A DNA stretch of 64,000 nucleotides. It comes from Bacteroidota bacterium. GTDB taxonomy: Bacteria; Bacteroidota; Ignavibacteria; Ignavibacteriales; Ignavibacteriaceae. The stretch lies in the NCBI GenBank assembly GCA_021815405.1, contig JAKAGV010000011.1:117541-181540 (forward strand), written 5' to 3'. Made by a program: the position numbers and the translations under genes. A model generated the notes under the pieces. The model worked only from the letters and a program-made list of their open reading frames with translations, did no database searches and was not told the origin of the DNA. Below are positions 36,221 to 46,892 of the stretch, one piece after another. Each line of letters opens with the position of its first letter. The stretch's first letter is position 1.

Positions 36221-37558
36221 TCATTCTAATCCGTAAGATTGGAGCTTTCTGTAAAGTGTAGTTAAGCCGATCCCCAATACTTCCGCGGCTTTTGTTTTAT
36301 TCCCGTTTACACTTTCCAATATTTTAAGAATATGATTTTTCTCAACCTCATCAAGCAAAGTGGCAGAATCACGCTTATCAGTAACTCCAGGGAAAATTTC
36401 TTTTGGCAAAGTTTTTTCTGTAAGCATCTCGCCGTCAGATAAAATTACCGCACGCTCAATTACGTTGCGAAGCTCTCGGATGTTGCCAGGGAATTCATAT
36501 CTCTTAATACTTTCAAGGAATCCTTTTGAAATGGCTTTTATGTCCTTTTTCAGTTTATTACTGAACAATCCAACAAAGTATTCTGTTAACGCCTCTAAAT
36601 CATCTTTCCTTTTACTTAAAGAGGGGAGCTCGATTTTTATTACACTAATTCTGTAGTATAAATCGGAGCGAAAGTTCCCGTTCGATATTTCTTCCTCAAG
36701 ATTTTTATTTGTTGCCGCAATTATTCTAACATCCACTTTGGTCGATTTAGTATCTCCTGGCTTTATAAACTCATTTGATTCTAGTACTCGCAGAAACTTT
36801 GCCTGAAGTGAAAGGTCAAGCTCTCCGATTTCATCAAGAAACAGAGTTCCGGTACTCGCTTCTTCAAATAATCCTTTCTTATTTTTTACCGCCCCTGTAA
36901 ATGCGCCTGCTTTATAACCAAACATTTCGGATTCCAAAAGTTCTTTTGCAATTGCGCTGCAATTTATCGCTACAAAAGCTTTGCCCTTTCTCGCACTTGA
37001 ATAATGAATTGCCTGCGCAAACAGCTCTTTACCGGTTCCGGTTTCTCCTAAGAGTAAAACAGGAGTATCGGTCGCAGCAACTTTCGATGCAAGCTCTTTC
37101 GCATTCTTTATAAGAATTGAATTGCCGGTTATAGCATCAAAACTAAATTTCTCGCTTGCGCTCTTTTCAAGCTGTTCAATTCTTCTTTTCAACTGGACTT
37201 TTTCAATAGCGCGCTCGACAAGAGGAATTATTTTATTATCCTCATCTCCTTTAGTTATATAATCGAAAGCACCTTCCTTTATAGCTCGGACGCCGTCCTG
37301 TATGGTTCCGAATGCAGTAAGCATTATTACTTCGCACATCGGATTTATTTCTTTTATCTTCAAGATAAGATCGATTCCATATACATCCGGTAGCTTTACA
37401 TCGGATATTACGACAGAGATATCCTCCGTCTTTAAAATATTCAACCCGGCTTCACCTGTTTCGGCTTCAAATGTAACATAATCTTCCAGCTTCAGTAGCT
37501 TAGTAAGAAGAAGCCTTAAGTCATTCTCATCGTCAATTATTAGGATCGAGTCTCTCAT
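36221..37558 (-). CDS. NtrC-family sigma-54-dependent response regulator, probable partner of the split KdpD
   Basis: A 445-residue regulator. Receiver domain 1-120 has phospho-acceptor Asp in VVISDVKLPD (about 53). The AAA+ domain has Walker A GETGTGKE (about 171), the sigma-54 contact loop GAFTGA (about 220), LFLDEIGEL, and the arginine region FRSDLYYRI. A Fis-type helix-turn-helix is at about 405-442. It activates transcription by sigma-54 RNA polymerase. No OmpR-type KdpE gene exists in the window, while this gene is the nearest response regulator to kdp. I infer it receives phosphate from the kdp-linked kinase. Confidence 0.93.
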   Translation of the reverse strand: MRDSILIIDDENDLRLLLTKLLKLEDYVTFEAETGEAGLNILKTEDISVVISDVKLPDVYGIDLILKIKEINPMCEVIMLTAFGTIQDGVRAIKEGAFDYITKGDEDNKIIPLVERAIEKVQLKRRIEQLEKSASEKFSFDAITGNSILIKNAKELASKVAATDTPVLLLGETGTGKELFAQAIHYSSARKGKAFVAINCSAIAKELLESEMFGYKAGAFTGAVKNKKGLFEEASTGTLFLDEIGELDLSLQAKFLRVLESNEFIKPGDTKSTKVDVRIIAATNKNLEEEISNGNFRSDLYYRISVIKIELPSLSKRKDDLEALTEYFVGLFSNKLKKDIKAISKGFLESIKRYEFPGNIRELRNVIERAVILSDGEMLTEKTLPKEIFPGVTDKRDSATLLDEVEKNHILKILESVNGNKTKAAEVLGIGLTTLYRKLQSYGLE

Positions 37559-37657
37559 TTCAATTTATTCATTTTGACAGGTTAAAAATAAATAGAAAGT
37601 TTTAATTATGCATGATGTGCAAGGAAGGGATACAGTTGAAGTTTTGTTTTTAAAACA

Positions 37658-37692
37658 AAGAAGACATCTCAATAAAATCGGGATGTCTTCTT
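37658..37692 (-). terminator. Intrinsic terminator of nrdJ
   Basis: On the minus strand AAGAAGACATC pairs with GATGTCTTCTT (11 bp) around a 13-nt loop, then TGTTTT follows. It starts about 20 nt after the nrdJ stop. Confidence 0.8.
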
Positions 37693-37714
37693 AAATGATT
37701 CTTGTAAGATAATC

Positions 37715-40700
37715 TTAGCTGCAGCCCGAGGTAGCGCCGCAAGTCATACACTTAAGGCACGTGCCGTTTCTTACCATTGTTAAGCTCTGGCATTCGGTGC
37801 ATACATCGCCAGTGTAACCTTTCTCAATTGCCTGTCTTACCTTAACATGATGAGCGTTTTCCTGTGAAGCGGGGGACTTGGTATATTTTGTTTCACTTGA
37901 TGACAGCGAATAATTGTATGAACTGCCGCCTTTGTCTTTATCTTTATCAAGATCTACAAGACGTTCGCTTACGATTTCTTCACTTACATATTCCGGCTCA
38001 ACAAACTTCTTTACAATGCCTGGAGATACTTTTGACTTTGACTCATCCGGATCAACATGCGCAAGGTCGTTTCTGCCTAAGTAGGTTACCGCAAGCTCTC
38101 TAAAGATGTAGTCGATAACAGATGTTGACATCTTTATCTTATCATTGCCGGTAACAATACCGCTCGGCTCAAAACGTGTAAATACGAATGCGTCTACAAA
38201 CTCTTCAAGCGGAACGCCGTGCTGCAATCCGAGCGAGATTGAGATTGCAAAGCAGTTAAGCAAACTTCTGAAGGCTGCGCCTTCTCGGTGCATATCAATA
38301 AAAATTTCACCAAGCTGTCCGTTCTCATATTCACCAGTCCGGATGTAAACAGACTGTCCGTTAATCTTTGCCTTCTGAGTATATCCTGTTCGTCTATCAG
38401 GTAGGCGTCTTCTCTTTGCGATGTAACGGTGAATAATTTTTTCTGCAATCTTAATTATATCATTATGCTCTTTGTCTTCGACAATTGCTTCAAGCTCTTC
38501 TTCGCTTATTGAATTAAGCGGCTGAGAAAGCTTTGAACCATCGCGGTACAATGCATTTGCTTTTACTCCAAGCTTCCATGAATCCATGTAAGCATCTTTA
38601 ATATCTTCAACTGATGCCTGGTTAGGAAGATTGATTGTCTTTGAGATTGCGCCGGAAATGAACGGCTGAGCAGCTGCCATCATTTTTATATGTGCAGAAG
38701 GACGAATGAATCGTGTTCCTTTCTTTCCGCATTTGTTCGCACAATCAAATACTGGATAATGTTCATGCTTTAAGAATGGCGCTCCTTCAATTGTCATTGT
38801 ACCACAAACATAATCGTTCGCCGATGCAATTTCTGTTTTAGAAAATCCTAAATTAGTAAGAAGATTAAAATCAAAAGAATTTATTTCTTCTTTACTCAAT
38901 CCTAACTTGCTTGTCAGGAATTCTTCACCAATCGTAAACTTGTTGAATGCAAAGCTGAGATCAAATACGGTTGGAAGCGTTTTTTCAATCTTTGCTATAA
39001 CAGTATCGGTAAATCCTTTTGCTTTTAACGATTGAGGATTAATGTATGGGCAGCCATCAAGTGTTCCTGAGCCCTTAGCATATTTTACAACCTCAGTAAT
39101 TTGATCTTTATTATAGCCAAGTCTCTCAAGTGCAGGCGGAATTGATTGATTTATAATTTTGAAATAACCGCCGCCCGCAAGCTTTTTGAATTTAACAAGC
39201 GCATAATCCGGTTCAACACCAGTTGTATCGCAGTCCATAACAAGACCGATAGTTCCTGTCGGTGCGATAACTGTTACCTGTGCATTTCTAAATCCATACT
39301 TTGTTCCCAGTTCAAGCGCATTGTCGGCATCTTCTCTTGCGGCTTTTAAAAGATCAGAAGGGCAGAATTTTGGATCGATACCTACCGGAAATATCGAAAG
39401 TTTTTCATACTCTTCATTAGGTACATTATATGCAGCGCGCCTGTGGTTTCTGATTACGCGAAGCATGTGTTCTTTATTTTTTCCGTACTTTATAAAAGTG
39501 CCAAGCTCTTTAGCCATCTCCGCTGATGTTGCATATGCAGTCATATGCATTATTGCAGTAATAGCTCCGCAAATTGCAAACGCTTCGTTGCTATCATATG
39601 AAATTCCCTGCTGCATTAAAAGTGAACCGAGGTTTGCGTAACCTAAGCCGAGAGTTCTAAAATCATAACTGAGTTGTGCAATTTCTTTGCTCGGAAATTG
39701 CGCCATAAGTACGCTAATCTCGAGTACAATTGTCCATAATCTAGTTGTGTGCCTGTAAGCTTCAATATTAAATTTTTGAGTTTGAGTATCGTAATACTTA
39801 ATCAGGTTGATTGAAGCAAGATTGCATGCGGTGTCGTCAAGGAACATATATTCGCTGCAAGGATTGGAAGCTTTAATCTCACCGTCTTCAGGGCAAGTGT
39901 GCCATTCATTAATAGTAGTATGATATTGAATACCCGGATCTGCACTTGACCATGCGGCATAAGATATCTGATCCCAAAGATCCCTTGCTCTTAAAGTTTT
40001 GGATGGCTTTGGGCTTCTCTTTTCGGCTTTCGCTTTTTTCTTCTCCGTTCTCCAGTATAGATTCCAGTCGCCGTCATCCAATACTGCATTCATGAATTCG
40101 TTTGTAACTCGAATAGAATTGTTTGAGTTTTGTCCTGCAACTGTAGCATAAGCATCTGAATTCCAGTCGACATCATAAACTGGAAACTCGATTGATCTGA
40201 AACCGAGTTTTGCAAGCTGGATAACTCTTTCAATATAATTGTTAGGTATCTGAGCTTTCCTTGCATCGATAACAGCTTGTCTTAATTTCTTATTAAGATT
40301 CTTGTTAAACCTATCGTTCTCTGGATGTTCATCGTAGCAAGCTTTCATAATGTCATTAAGATGAAGATTGCAAAGTTTAGAACCTGCAACAATTGAAGCG
40401 ACTTTCTGCTCTTCAACAACTTTCCAGTTGATATACTCTTCGATGTCAGGATGATCGAGATCGAGGGTAACCATCTTAGCAGCACGACGAGTGGTTCCGC
40501 CGGACTTAATCGCGCCTGCAGAACGGTCGCCGATTTTTAAGAATGACATTAATCCAGAAGACTTACCTCCTCCACTTAAAGGCTCGTCGGCGCCGCGCAA
40601 TTCTGAAAAGTTTGAGCCAGTACCTGAGCCGTATTTAAATAATCTGGCTTCACGAACCCAGAGATCCATTATTCCACCCTCATTAACGAGGTCATCTTTT

Positions 40701-41311
40701 ACTGATTGAATAAAGCATGCATGCGGCTGAGGATGAGAATATGCATCACCTGAAGCCGTAAGCTTTCCGGTTTCATAATCAACATAATAATGACCTTGAG
40801 AAGGACCGGTTATTCCGTAAGCCCAATGCAAACCGGTGTTGAACCATTGAGGGCTATTAGGCGCAGTCATCTGGTTTGCAAGCATGAACATGAGTTCATC
40901 ATAAAACGCGCGAGCGTCATTCTCACTGTTGAAATAATTTGCTCTCCATCCCCAGTAAGTCCAGCAGCCCGCTAAACGATGAAATACCTGTCTCGCATCA
41001 GTTTCTGATGAATATCTTTCTTTTTCGGGAAGTTGTTTTAATCTTTCCAAATCGGCTTCGGAAGGTTGCAGCCATTCAGGTACATCTTTCTCATCAACTT
41101 TCTTCACAAGTTTCGGCACGCCTGCCTTACGAAAATATTTTTGAGCAATAATATCAGTGGCTACCTGAGACCATGATTCAGGAACGGAAACATCATCCAT
41201 TTTAAAAACGATTGAGCCGTCAGGATTTCGTATCTCCGATATCCGTTTAGTGAACTCAAATGATGATAATGGATCTTTCCCTTCCGAGGTAAAAAATCTT
41301 TTTATTTGCAT
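37715..41311 (-). CDS. nrdJ: Vitamin B12-dependent (class II) ribonucleotide reductase
   Basis: This adenosylcobalamin-dependent enzyme makes deoxyribonucleotides with or without oxygen. It has 1198 residues, the long NrdJ form. The active-site loop [21 protein letters not shown] (about 482) has the catalytic Cys and Glu. The phosphate-binding [16 protein letters not shown] is at about 687. The C-terminal tail ends in a zinc-ribbon-like CTEC...[13 protein letters not shown] with the redox cysteines. The start has GGGAG 8 nt upstream. It is single and has its own terminator. No class I or III reductase is visible here. I looked for a cobalamin riboswitch in the 5' region and saw none. Confidence 0.97.
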   Translation of the reverse strand: MQIKRFFTSEGKDPLSSFEFTKRISEIRNPDGSIVFKMDDVSVPESWSQVATDIIAQKYFRKAGVPKLVKKVDEKDVPEWLQPSEADLERLKQLPEKERYSSETDARQVFHRLAGCWTYWGWRANYFNSENDARAFYDELMFMLANQMTAPNSPQWFNTGLHWAYGITGPSQGHYYVDYETGKLTASGDAYSHPQPHACFIQSVKDDLVNEGGIMDLWVREARLFKYGSGTGSNFSELRGADEPLSGGGKSSGLMSFLKIGDRSAGAIKSGGTTRRAAKMVTLDLDHPDIEEYINWKVVEEQKVASIVAGSKLCNLHLNDIMKACYDEHPENDRFNKNLNKKLRQAVIDARKAQIPNNYIERVIQLAKLGFRSIEFPVYDVDWNSDAYATVAGQNSNNSIRVTNEFMNAVLDDGDWNLYWRTEKKKAKAEKRSPKPSKTLRARDLWDQISYAAWSSADPGIQYHTTINEWHTCPEDGEIKASNPCSEYMFLDDTACNLASINLIKYYDTQTQKFNIEAYRHTTRLWTIVLEISVLMAQFPSKEIAQLSYDFRTLGLGYANLGSLLMQQGISYDSNEAFAICGAITAIMHMTAYATSAEMAKELGTFIKYGKNKEHMLRVIRNHRRAAYNVPNEEYEKLSIFPVGIDPKFCPSDLLKAAREDADNALELGTKYGFRNAQVTVIAPTGTIGLVMDCDTTGVEPDYALVKFKKLAGGGYFKIINQSIPPALERLGYNKDQITEVVKYAKGSGTLDGCPYINPQSLKAKGFTDTVIAKIEKTLPTVFDLSFAFNKFTIGEEFLTSKLGLSKEEINSFDFNLLTNLGFSKTEIASANDYVCGTMTIEGAPFLKHEHYPVFDCANKCGKKGTRFIRPSAHIKMMAAAQPFISGAISKTINLPNQASVEDIKDAYMDSWKLGVKANALYRDGSKLSQPLNSISEEELEAIVEDKEHNDIIKIAEKIIHRYIAKRRRLPDRRTGYTQKAKINGQSVYIRTGEYENGQLGEIFIDMHREGAAFRSLLNCFAISISLGLQHGVPLEEFVDAFVFTRFEPSGIVTGNDKIKMSTSVIDYIFRELAVTYLGRNDLAHVDPDESKSKVSPGIVKKFVEPEYVSEEIVSERLVDLDKDKDKGGSSYNYSLSSSETKYTKSPASQENAHHVKVRQAIEKGYTGDVCTECQSLTMVRNGTCLKCMTCGATSGCS

Positions 41312-41860
41312 TTATATACTCCCTTCCCATGAAGTAATAATTTGTTGTATAAATTAAAAGGAATTTCAATGTCATATTTTGGGTGAGTTGCAAGCGGTAA
41401 AAAATCTTTTTTCATTATAAGTTTTAGCGATCGATTTTTTTCTTTAACTGAATTCAAACTAAATAATTTTTTATTAAAAGGAAATAGGACGAAAAAATTT
41501 TTTTTGAAAATTTTTTCTGTTTGGTTGAGTTGGTGCAAACTTGAGAATATTTCTTTTAAAAACCAAATTAAATTTTTCATAAAAGAAAATTATTTTTAGA
41601 TAGAAAAAGCAATTTTTAATTGCTGCTCTTACAAATTAAGAGTGTCAAATTATAAATGAATATTTTCTATATTTGTAAAAGTTAATTCGGATATATAATA
41701 AGGCTTGTAAAATGAATTTCAACATAAAAATCTACCGCTTGTGTAAAATTCAATAGTAAAAAAGAATTATCCACTTTATTAGAACTACAAAATTAAATTT
41801 CTTATTGAAAAATTAAATACCTGCTTGATAATTATCACCGGGAAGAATTCGGAAATTATT
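41312..41860. other. Divergent intergenic region between nrdJ and the ABC-2 exporter operon
   Basis: Very AT-rich. A TATATTTG box at 41668-41675 on the plus strand fits TAnnTTTG but has no TTG at the right distance. I saw no cobalamin riboswitch core and no NrdR-like box pair. A 92-codon frame on the minus strand that overlaps the nrdJ start looks accidental. Confidence 0.45.
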
Positions 41861-42784
41861 TTGGAAAAGGAAAAAATAATAGAAATAGAAAACTTATCTA
41901 AACAATTCAAGGATGTAAAAGCTGTAAATGGTTTAAACTTGAATGTATATAACGGCGATGTTTTCGGATTCTTAGGACCGAACGGGGCAGGGAAGAGCAC
42001 AACAATCAGAATGCTGACTTCGCTTATTACACCGGACAGCGGAACGATAAAAATTTTCGGTAAAACTCTAAAAGAAAATAGAATTCCAATTCTTCGCAGA
42101 ATAGGAGCTATTGTTGAAAAGCCTGATTTCTACGGAAATCTTTCTGCATATAAAAATCTTGATATACTCGGAAGAATTTCCAGCAAAGAAATTTCAAAAA
42201 AAAGAATTATGGAAGTGCTCGAGCTTGTAGGTCTGGAAAAAAGATTCAAAAGCAAAGTGAAAACTTTTTCGCACGGGATGAAGCAAAGGCTAGGCATTGC
42301 ACAAGCTTTGCTGCATGATCCTGATTTAATTATATTAGATGAGCCGACAACCGGTCTCGATCCTCAGGGGATGAAAGAAATCCGAGATTTGATAATTTAT
42401 CTTAGCAAAGAAAAGAAGAAGACTATTTTCCTCTCATCGCACATTTTATATGAAGTGGAACTCGTTGCCAATAGAATGATTATTCTAAATAAAGGTGCTG
42501 CTCAGGTTGAAGGCAGTGTGGAGGAACTTTTAAATGTAAACAAGCTGCGCGTAACCGTGGAAGTTTCAGAAGCAGAAAAAGCCAAAACAATTCTGACAAA
42601 TACGGACTGGGTAAAAAAACTTGAATCTTCTATTAACGGTAAAATGATCTTCAATTTGTCACCGGAAGAAGTACCGGAGTTAAACAAGTATCTTGTGCAT
42701 AACAATGTAACAGTTAATGCTTTGATTCCAACGCGTTCGCTTGAAGAATTTTTTCTTAACATTACTCAAAAGGCATCCGGATGA
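41861..42784 (+). CDS. ABC-2 type transporter, ATP-binding protein
   Basis: A 307-residue ATPase of the ABC-2 export class. Walker A GPNGAGKST is near residue 40, the Q/E-loop region IGAIVEKPDFYGNL follows, the signature is SHGMKQRL (about 137) and Walker B LIILDEPTTGLDPQG (about 157), then the H-loop LSSHIL. The C-terminal extension (about 210-300) is the usual regulatory part. No ATG exists near the start. I prefer TTG at 41861 (GGAA 6 nt upstream, protein then begins close to the family start). A TTG at 41825 is the alternative. The stop overlaps the permease ATG by 4 nt (ATGA). Confidence 0.9.
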   Translation: MEKEKIIEIENLSKQFKDVKAVNGLNLNVYNGDVFGFLGPNGAGKSTTIRMLTSLITPDSGTIKIFGKTLKENRIPILRRIGAIVEKPDFYGNLSAYKNLDILGRISSKEISKKRIMEVLELVGLEKRFKSKVKTFSHGMKQRLGIAQALLHDPDLIILDEPTTGLDPQGMKEIRDLIIYLSKEKKKTIFLSSHILYEVELVANRMIILNKGAAQVEGSVEELLNVNKLRVTVEVSEAEKAKTILTNTDWVKKLESSINGKMIFNLSPEEVPELNKYLVHNNVTVNALIPTRSLEEFFLNITQKASG

Positions 42785-43620
42785 TCACACTAATCAATAT
42801 AGAGCTATATAAAATTTTTAAGAAGTGGCGTACTTACATTGGCTTTATTGCGATTGCCGTTCTCATCCCGCTTATTGAAATAGCGATGCATATTGAGGGA
42901 ACGAGATCACTTAATTTTGCGACAAGACAGATAAGTGAGACTTTTATTTTCGTCGGCAATCTCCTAAATACTTATTTTGTTTCTTATTTAATTTTGAACA
43001 GCCTTGCCGTTCACATTCCATTCTTGATTACTTTAGTTGCCGGCGATTTGCTGGCAGGCGAAGCAACTGCCGGCACTTATAGAATTCTTGTTACAAGACC
43101 GGTTTCAAGATTCAATATTGTCACGTCGAAATTTGTTGCCGGAATAATTTATACATCCCTTTTGATTTTATGGCTTGCGGTAATTAGTCTCGGGCTCGGC
43201 TATTTTATTTTCGGAACGGGTGAATTGTTAGTCTTAAAATCCGGAGTAATAATTATACTTGCTAAGAACGATGTACTATGGAGGTTTGCGTTGGCGTATT
43301 GTTTTGCAGTACTAAGTATGGGAGTTGTTGCTTCTCTAGCATTCCTTTTCTCAGCGCTGGTTGAGAATGCTATTGGACCAATAATTACAACGATGGCAAT
43401 TATAATTATTTTTCTTATTCTATCCGCAATCAACGTGGATATATTTCGGTCAATAACGCCGTTTTTATTTACAACTTATATGAACACCTGGAGTTCGTTT
43501 TTTGATAACCCGATGGATACTGCCGAAATAATAAAATCTGTTTCCATACTCTCGGTGCATATCATTGTATTCTATGGGCTGGCATTATACATTTTCCAAA
43601 AGAAAGATATTCTAACTTAA
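42781..43620 (+). CDS. ABC-2 type transporter, permease
   Basis: A 279-residue membrane protein with six predicted helices and the ABC-2 membrane-domain pattern, notably LVAGDLLAGEATAGTYR near residue 84, which is the family signature before helix 3. It pairs with the overlapping ATPase gene to form an exporter. The substrate is unknown and could be lipid, polysaccharide, ion or drug. The following gene, 2 nt downstream, encodes a LolA-like secreted protein, which hints at a link with envelope lipids or lipoproteins. Confidence 0.88.
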   Translation: MITLINIELYKIFKKWRTYIGFIAIAVLIPLIEIAMHIEGTRSLNFATRQISETFIFVGNLLNTYFVSYLILNSLAVHIPFLITLVAGDLLAGEATAGTYRILVTRPVSRFNIVTSKFVAGIIYTSLLILWLAVISLGLGYFIFGTGELLVLKSGVIIILAKNDVLWRFALAYCFAVLSMGVVASLAFLFSALVENAIGPIITTMAIIIIFLILSAINVDIFRSITPFLFTTYMNTWSSFFDNPMDTAEIIKSVSILSVHIIVFYGLALYIFQKKDILT

Positions 43621-43622
43621 TT

Positions 43623-44300
43623 ATGAAGAAAATTTATTTTTTGCTTTTTATCCCGGTAATAATTTTTGCGCAGAGCAAAAATCCCGATGTTATCATAAAC
43701 AATGTTAAACAAGCTTTCAACAAGGTGAAAGACTATACCGTAAATGTTGACATCAAAGTTGATGTCAGTTTTCTTAAAGTGCCGGAAATGAAAGCGAAGC
43801 TTTACTTTAAGCAGCCCGATAAAATGCACATCGAGTCCAGTAGTTTTGCATTACTTCCCAAAGATGGTCTTTATACTTCTCCAATGTCTTTTTTGAAAAA
43901 TGATTACACAGCAATTTTTGCAAGAGATGAAGTCTTCAACGGAATAAATACATCGGTAATAAAAATTATTCCGCTTAATGACAAAGGTGATTTGATTCTT
44001 ACAACTCTTTGGATTGACCAATCAAAAAGTGAAATTGTGAAGGTAGAATCAACAACTAAAGTTAATGGTACGTTCACTTTGATTTTACATTACGGAAGCA
44101 ATAAATATCCGCTGCCGGATTCTATGGAATTTGCTTTCAATACAGAAAAGATTAAAATGCCCCAATTACCATCCGACCAAGCTAATAATGGAAAAAAGAA
44201 TAATTCGCGAATGGTCTCCGGCAAAGTATTTATTTCTTATTCGAATTATGAAGTGAATAAAGGAATACCGGACAGCGTGTTTACTAGTAAAAGTAAATAA
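43623..44300 (+). CDS. Outer-membrane lipoprotein carrier (LolA-like) periplasmic protein
   Basis: A 225-residue protein with a signal peptide (MKKIYFLLFIPVIIFAQS). The mature part resembles the LolA/LppX half-barrel: a helix VKQAFNKVKDYTVNVDI followed by YFKQPDKMHIESSS, LTTLWIDQSKSEIVKVEST and SFTLIL-like strands. LolA-type folds bind lipid or lipoprotein acyl chains in the periplasm. It starts 2 nt after the permease stop, so is part of the exporter operon. It converges with the TlpA-like gene, leaving one nucleotide between stops. Whether it is a true LolA or a paralogue is open. Confidence 0.78.
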   Translation: MKKIYFLLFIPVIIFAQSKNPDVIINNVKQAFNKVKDYTVNVDIKVDVSFLKVPEMKAKLYFKQPDKMHIESSSFALLPKDGLYTSPMSFLKNDYTAIFARDEVFNGINTSVIKIIPLNDKGDLILTTLWIDQSKSEIVKVESTTKVNGTFTLILHYGSNKYPLPDSMEFAFNTEKIKMPQLPSDQANNGKKNNSRMVSGKVFISYSNYEVNKGIPDSVFTSKSK

Positions 44301-44301
44301 G

Positions 44302-44898
44302 TTATAAGCTGTTCAAGAATCTTATAAATTTTTTTGAATCGTAATCTGCCATGCCTACACGTTTAGCAATTATTTTTCCTTCTTTAGAAATTACAAAAGT
44401 GGATGGTATTGTTCCCGTATCATAAACCTGAGGCAGACTGCTGTTAAGAAAAAAAACTGGAAATGTGAAGCCTTCATTTTTTATAAATTCTTTCCCTTTG
44501 GATAAATTATTATCAAGTGAGACTAATACGAAGACAACATCGCTTTTATTTTGAAGTTGATTGTATAGACTCTGGATTGTTGGCATTTCTGCCCGGCATG
44601 GAGGACACCACGATGCCCAAAAGTTTAAGAAAATTGTCTTACCTTGTAATTCACTGAGATTGACAAGTCTATCATCAAATCCGATAAGACTTAGATTATA
44701 ATCTGCATTCTGTTGTTTACTAACCGGTATATTTATTTCAGGCTGAAAGAAACCTGTAAGTAGAAAAGCCTGCTGCACTTTTCCGATAACCGCTGAATAC
44801 AATCCAGTGAAATATAAGATGGCAACTACTCCAATCATTACACCCCATTCAGCTAGGTTTCGTTTAAACGTTTTTTTTGTTTTGATTTTATTTTCCAT
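44302..44898 (-). CDS. TlpA/ResA-like thiol-disulfide oxidoreductase
   Basis: A 198-residue membrane-anchored thioredoxin. The N-terminal segment WGVMIGVVAILYFTGLY (about 18-34) anchors it, and the periplasmic thioredoxin domain carries NFWASWCPPCRAEMPT with the CPPC active site (about 93-96), and the cis-Pro region GTIPSTFVI (about 157). Such proteins reduce cytochrome c apoproteins or other periplasmic disulfides. No cytochrome maturation genes lie close by, so the partner is unknown. Length is normal for the TlpA/ResA group. Confidence 0.92.
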   Translation of the reverse strand: MENKIKTKKTFKRNLAEWGVMIGVVAILYFTGLYSAVIGKVQQAFLLTGFFQPEINIPVSKQQNADYNLSLIGFDDRLVNLSELQGKTIFLNFWASWCPPCRAEMPTIQSLYNQLQNKSDVVFVLVSLDNNLSKGKEFIKNEGFTFPVFFLNSSLPQVYDTGTIPSTFVISKEGKIIAKRVGMADYDSKKFIRFLNSL

Positions 44899-44997
44899 AA
44901 AATTATTTAATGCTTTGAGGATATGATGATGTACCGGTAGAATGGATTTAAATAATTTCTGAACATAAATCTGAGATCGAATTATTTACATCAAGAT

Positions 44998-45198
44998 CTA
45001 TCTTTGCTTATCTGTAATTGAGTTTAGGAGTTCCTCAATGTTCAGACTTTTCATTGCATCGACGGCACATTCCCACGCTCCTTCGTGGCATAAGCCAATT
45101 TGAGATGCTGTTTCATATGCTTCTACCGCTGCTTTTATGCATCCCTTTCTTATTAGTTCCGCTGTTTGTTTGAATTCAATAAGATTAATGTTTTCCAT
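44998..45198 (-). CDS. Small helical protein of unknown function
   Basis: A 66-residue protein predicted to be all-helical: IEFKQTAELIRKGCIKAAVEAYETA, then ASQIGLCHEGAWECAVDAM and a final short helix. It has three Cys but no metal-binding spacing that I recognise, and no signal peptide. The sequence GLCHEGAWECAVDA suggests a compact conserved core. I do not recognise the family. It lies 32 nt upstream of the peptidase gene on the same strand, so the two may share a transcript. Confidence 0.65.
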   Translation of the reverse strand: MENINLIEFKQTAELIRKGCIKAAVEAYETASQIGLCHEGAWECAVDAMKSLNIEELLNSITDKQR

Positions 45199-45230
45199 TT
45201 TCGGTCTATAAGTTAATGTTATAATATTTA

Positions 45231-46877
45231 TTAATTCTCCTTAAACTCGGATTTCATAAGCAGCCAGGTACCAGGATCGAGCATTATCTTATCTGGTTTA
45301 AGTTTTAACTGAAAGTTAAAAATATTTTCTTTCTTATTAATATCAAGTGTTTTAATATGGGGATCTGTTTTGTCTTTGGAATAAATTCCTATATCAAGTG
45401 GAAATACAAAAGAATTATTGAAAGATTGTACTTGAATAATTGTTAGTGTAAGAACTTTATCCCGGTTTTTATATTTCCAGCCTCCCCTTAATATTGGATA
45501 TCCTTGTTTGTACAACCATTCATTAAAAAACTGACGAAGGTTTTTACAAGAAGCTTCTTCCATAATATTTTCGAAATCATTGGTCAATGCATTTTTATTT
45601 CTGAAAGTTTTATAGTAAAGGCGAATGCCCTTCCAAAAATCTCTTTCTCCGATTTCGTGTTCCAGCATTCTTAAAATCCAGCTTCCTTTTTGATATGAAT
45701 TTACATTAAGAAGTTTTATTAAATCGGTTATAGTCGTATCAATAACCGGCGAATTAGGATTGTCCTCGTCATATTCAATTACCTGTTCGCGCTCCAGTTT
45801 CATCGAATTTATCAGACTGTCCTTACCGAATTCATGCTCAATAAAAACATTCTGAAAGAAAGTTGCAAAACCTTCGCTAAGCCAGATGTGATGCCATTTA
45901 TCTCCAGTTACAGCATCGCCAAACCATTGATGTGCAGTTTCATGAGCGACCGTAACTAAGCTGCGACGTGTACCTGTAATTTCTTGCTCTGAATAAAAAA
46001 TATTACTTGCGTTCTCCATGCCGCCATAAATTGTTTTTGATTCAACATTCGCAAGCTTCTCATATGGAAATGGTCCGATCAGTCTTGTGAAGAGTCTAAT
46101 AATTTTTTCTGCCGGGCTAAAATCATAAAAACCTTTTTCTTTGTCCTGAGGATAAACCCAGGTCTCAACAGGGATACTTTCAATTTCTTTTTCTTGCTGA
46201 ATAAACGGCGGCAAGTATTGCACGGCAAATCTTGCCGCTCCTATTACCATCAAGTAGACGGGAATAGGTTCGCCTTCTTCCCAGTGGGTGAGCGTAAAAT
46301 GTCTGTTCAAATTTACTTTGTCTGCCAGTCTGCCGTTAGCAATAACCTGGTAATAGGAAGGTGCGGTTACATAGAAATCGCACGTAGCTTTATCACTTGG
46401 ATAATCAATTGTAGGAAGCCAAAAGTGAGCTCTGTTGGGCCAGTTGTCTCCGAAGAAAGTTCTATCTCCGAATTTATTCTTCGAAATAATTAATCCGTCT
46501 TTTGGAATACCTGAATATTTAATTGAAAAATTTCTGACTTCATTTTGGTTGGACTTAGAATGTAAAATTATTCTCAGTGTTTCCTTGGTTTGAATAAATT
46601 TAACCGGCATCCCGGCTTCTTCAACCATAGTAACCACCATTCCAGTGTTTGAAGTTGAATTATAACTATCGAGATCAAGATTAAATTCTTTTAAATTGCC
46701 TAAAAGAAATTTTACTTCCACAATAGCTTTACCTGTTATCGAGTTGGTGGAATCACTCAAAAGTATATTGAAGGTATAATGGAGAATATCAATATTTGGA
46801 TTATGAGAATAATTACCGGGCTTAGCAGAAGAGACAAATACGAAAGTCAAAAGCAGCAGTATAAAAAATTTTTTCAT
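45231..46877 (-). CDS. M1 family metallopeptidase, secreted
   Basis: A 548-residue zinc aminopeptidase of the gluzincin group. It has a signal peptide (MKKFFILLLLTFVFVSSA), an N-terminal beta domain, then the exopeptidase motif GGMENASN (about 288) and zinc site HETAHQWFGD (about 313) with the third ligand Glu in WLSEGFATFF (about 336). The Tyr that stabilises the transition state is in NVNSYQKGSW. It lacks the large C-terminal helical domain of classic M1 enzymes, consistent with the short secreted bacterial forms. It probably trims peptides in the periplasm or outside the cell. Confidence 0.93.
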   Translation of the reverse strand: MKKFFILLLLTFVFVSSAKPGNYSHNPNIDILHYTFNILLSDSTNSITGKAIVEVKFLLGNLKEFNLDLDSYNSTSNTGMVVTMVEEAGMPVKFIQTKETLRIILHSKSNQNEVRNFSIKYSGIPKDGLIISKNKFGDRTFFGDNWPNRAHFWLPTIDYPSDKATCDFYVTAPSYYQVIANGRLADKVNLNRHFTLTHWEEGEPIPVYLMVIGAARFAVQYLPPFIQQEKEIESIPVETWVYPQDKEKGFYDFSPAEKIIRLFTRLIGPFPYEKLANVESKTIYGGMENASNIFYSEQEITGTRRSLVTVAHETAHQWFGDAVTGDKWHHIWLSEGFATFFQNVFIEHEFGKDSLINSMKLEREQVIEYDEDNPNSPVIDTTITDLIKLLNVNSYQKGSWILRMLEHEIGERDFWKGIRLYYKTFRNKNALTNDFENIMEEASCKNLRQFFNEWLYKQGYPILRGGWKYKNRDKVLTLTIIQVQSFNNSFVFPLDIGIYSKDKTDPHIKTLDINKKENIFNFQLKLKPDKIMLDPGTWLLMKSEFKEN

Positions 46878-46892
46878 TAGGTAGATAAATAA

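Noticed and set aside
41302..41580. 92-codon frame on the minus strand ahead of nrdJ
   Set aside because: It overlaps the nrdJ start and its ribosome site, has biased AT-driven composition (Lys, Phe, Leu, Asn) and no recognisable motif. More likely the nrdJ 5' region.
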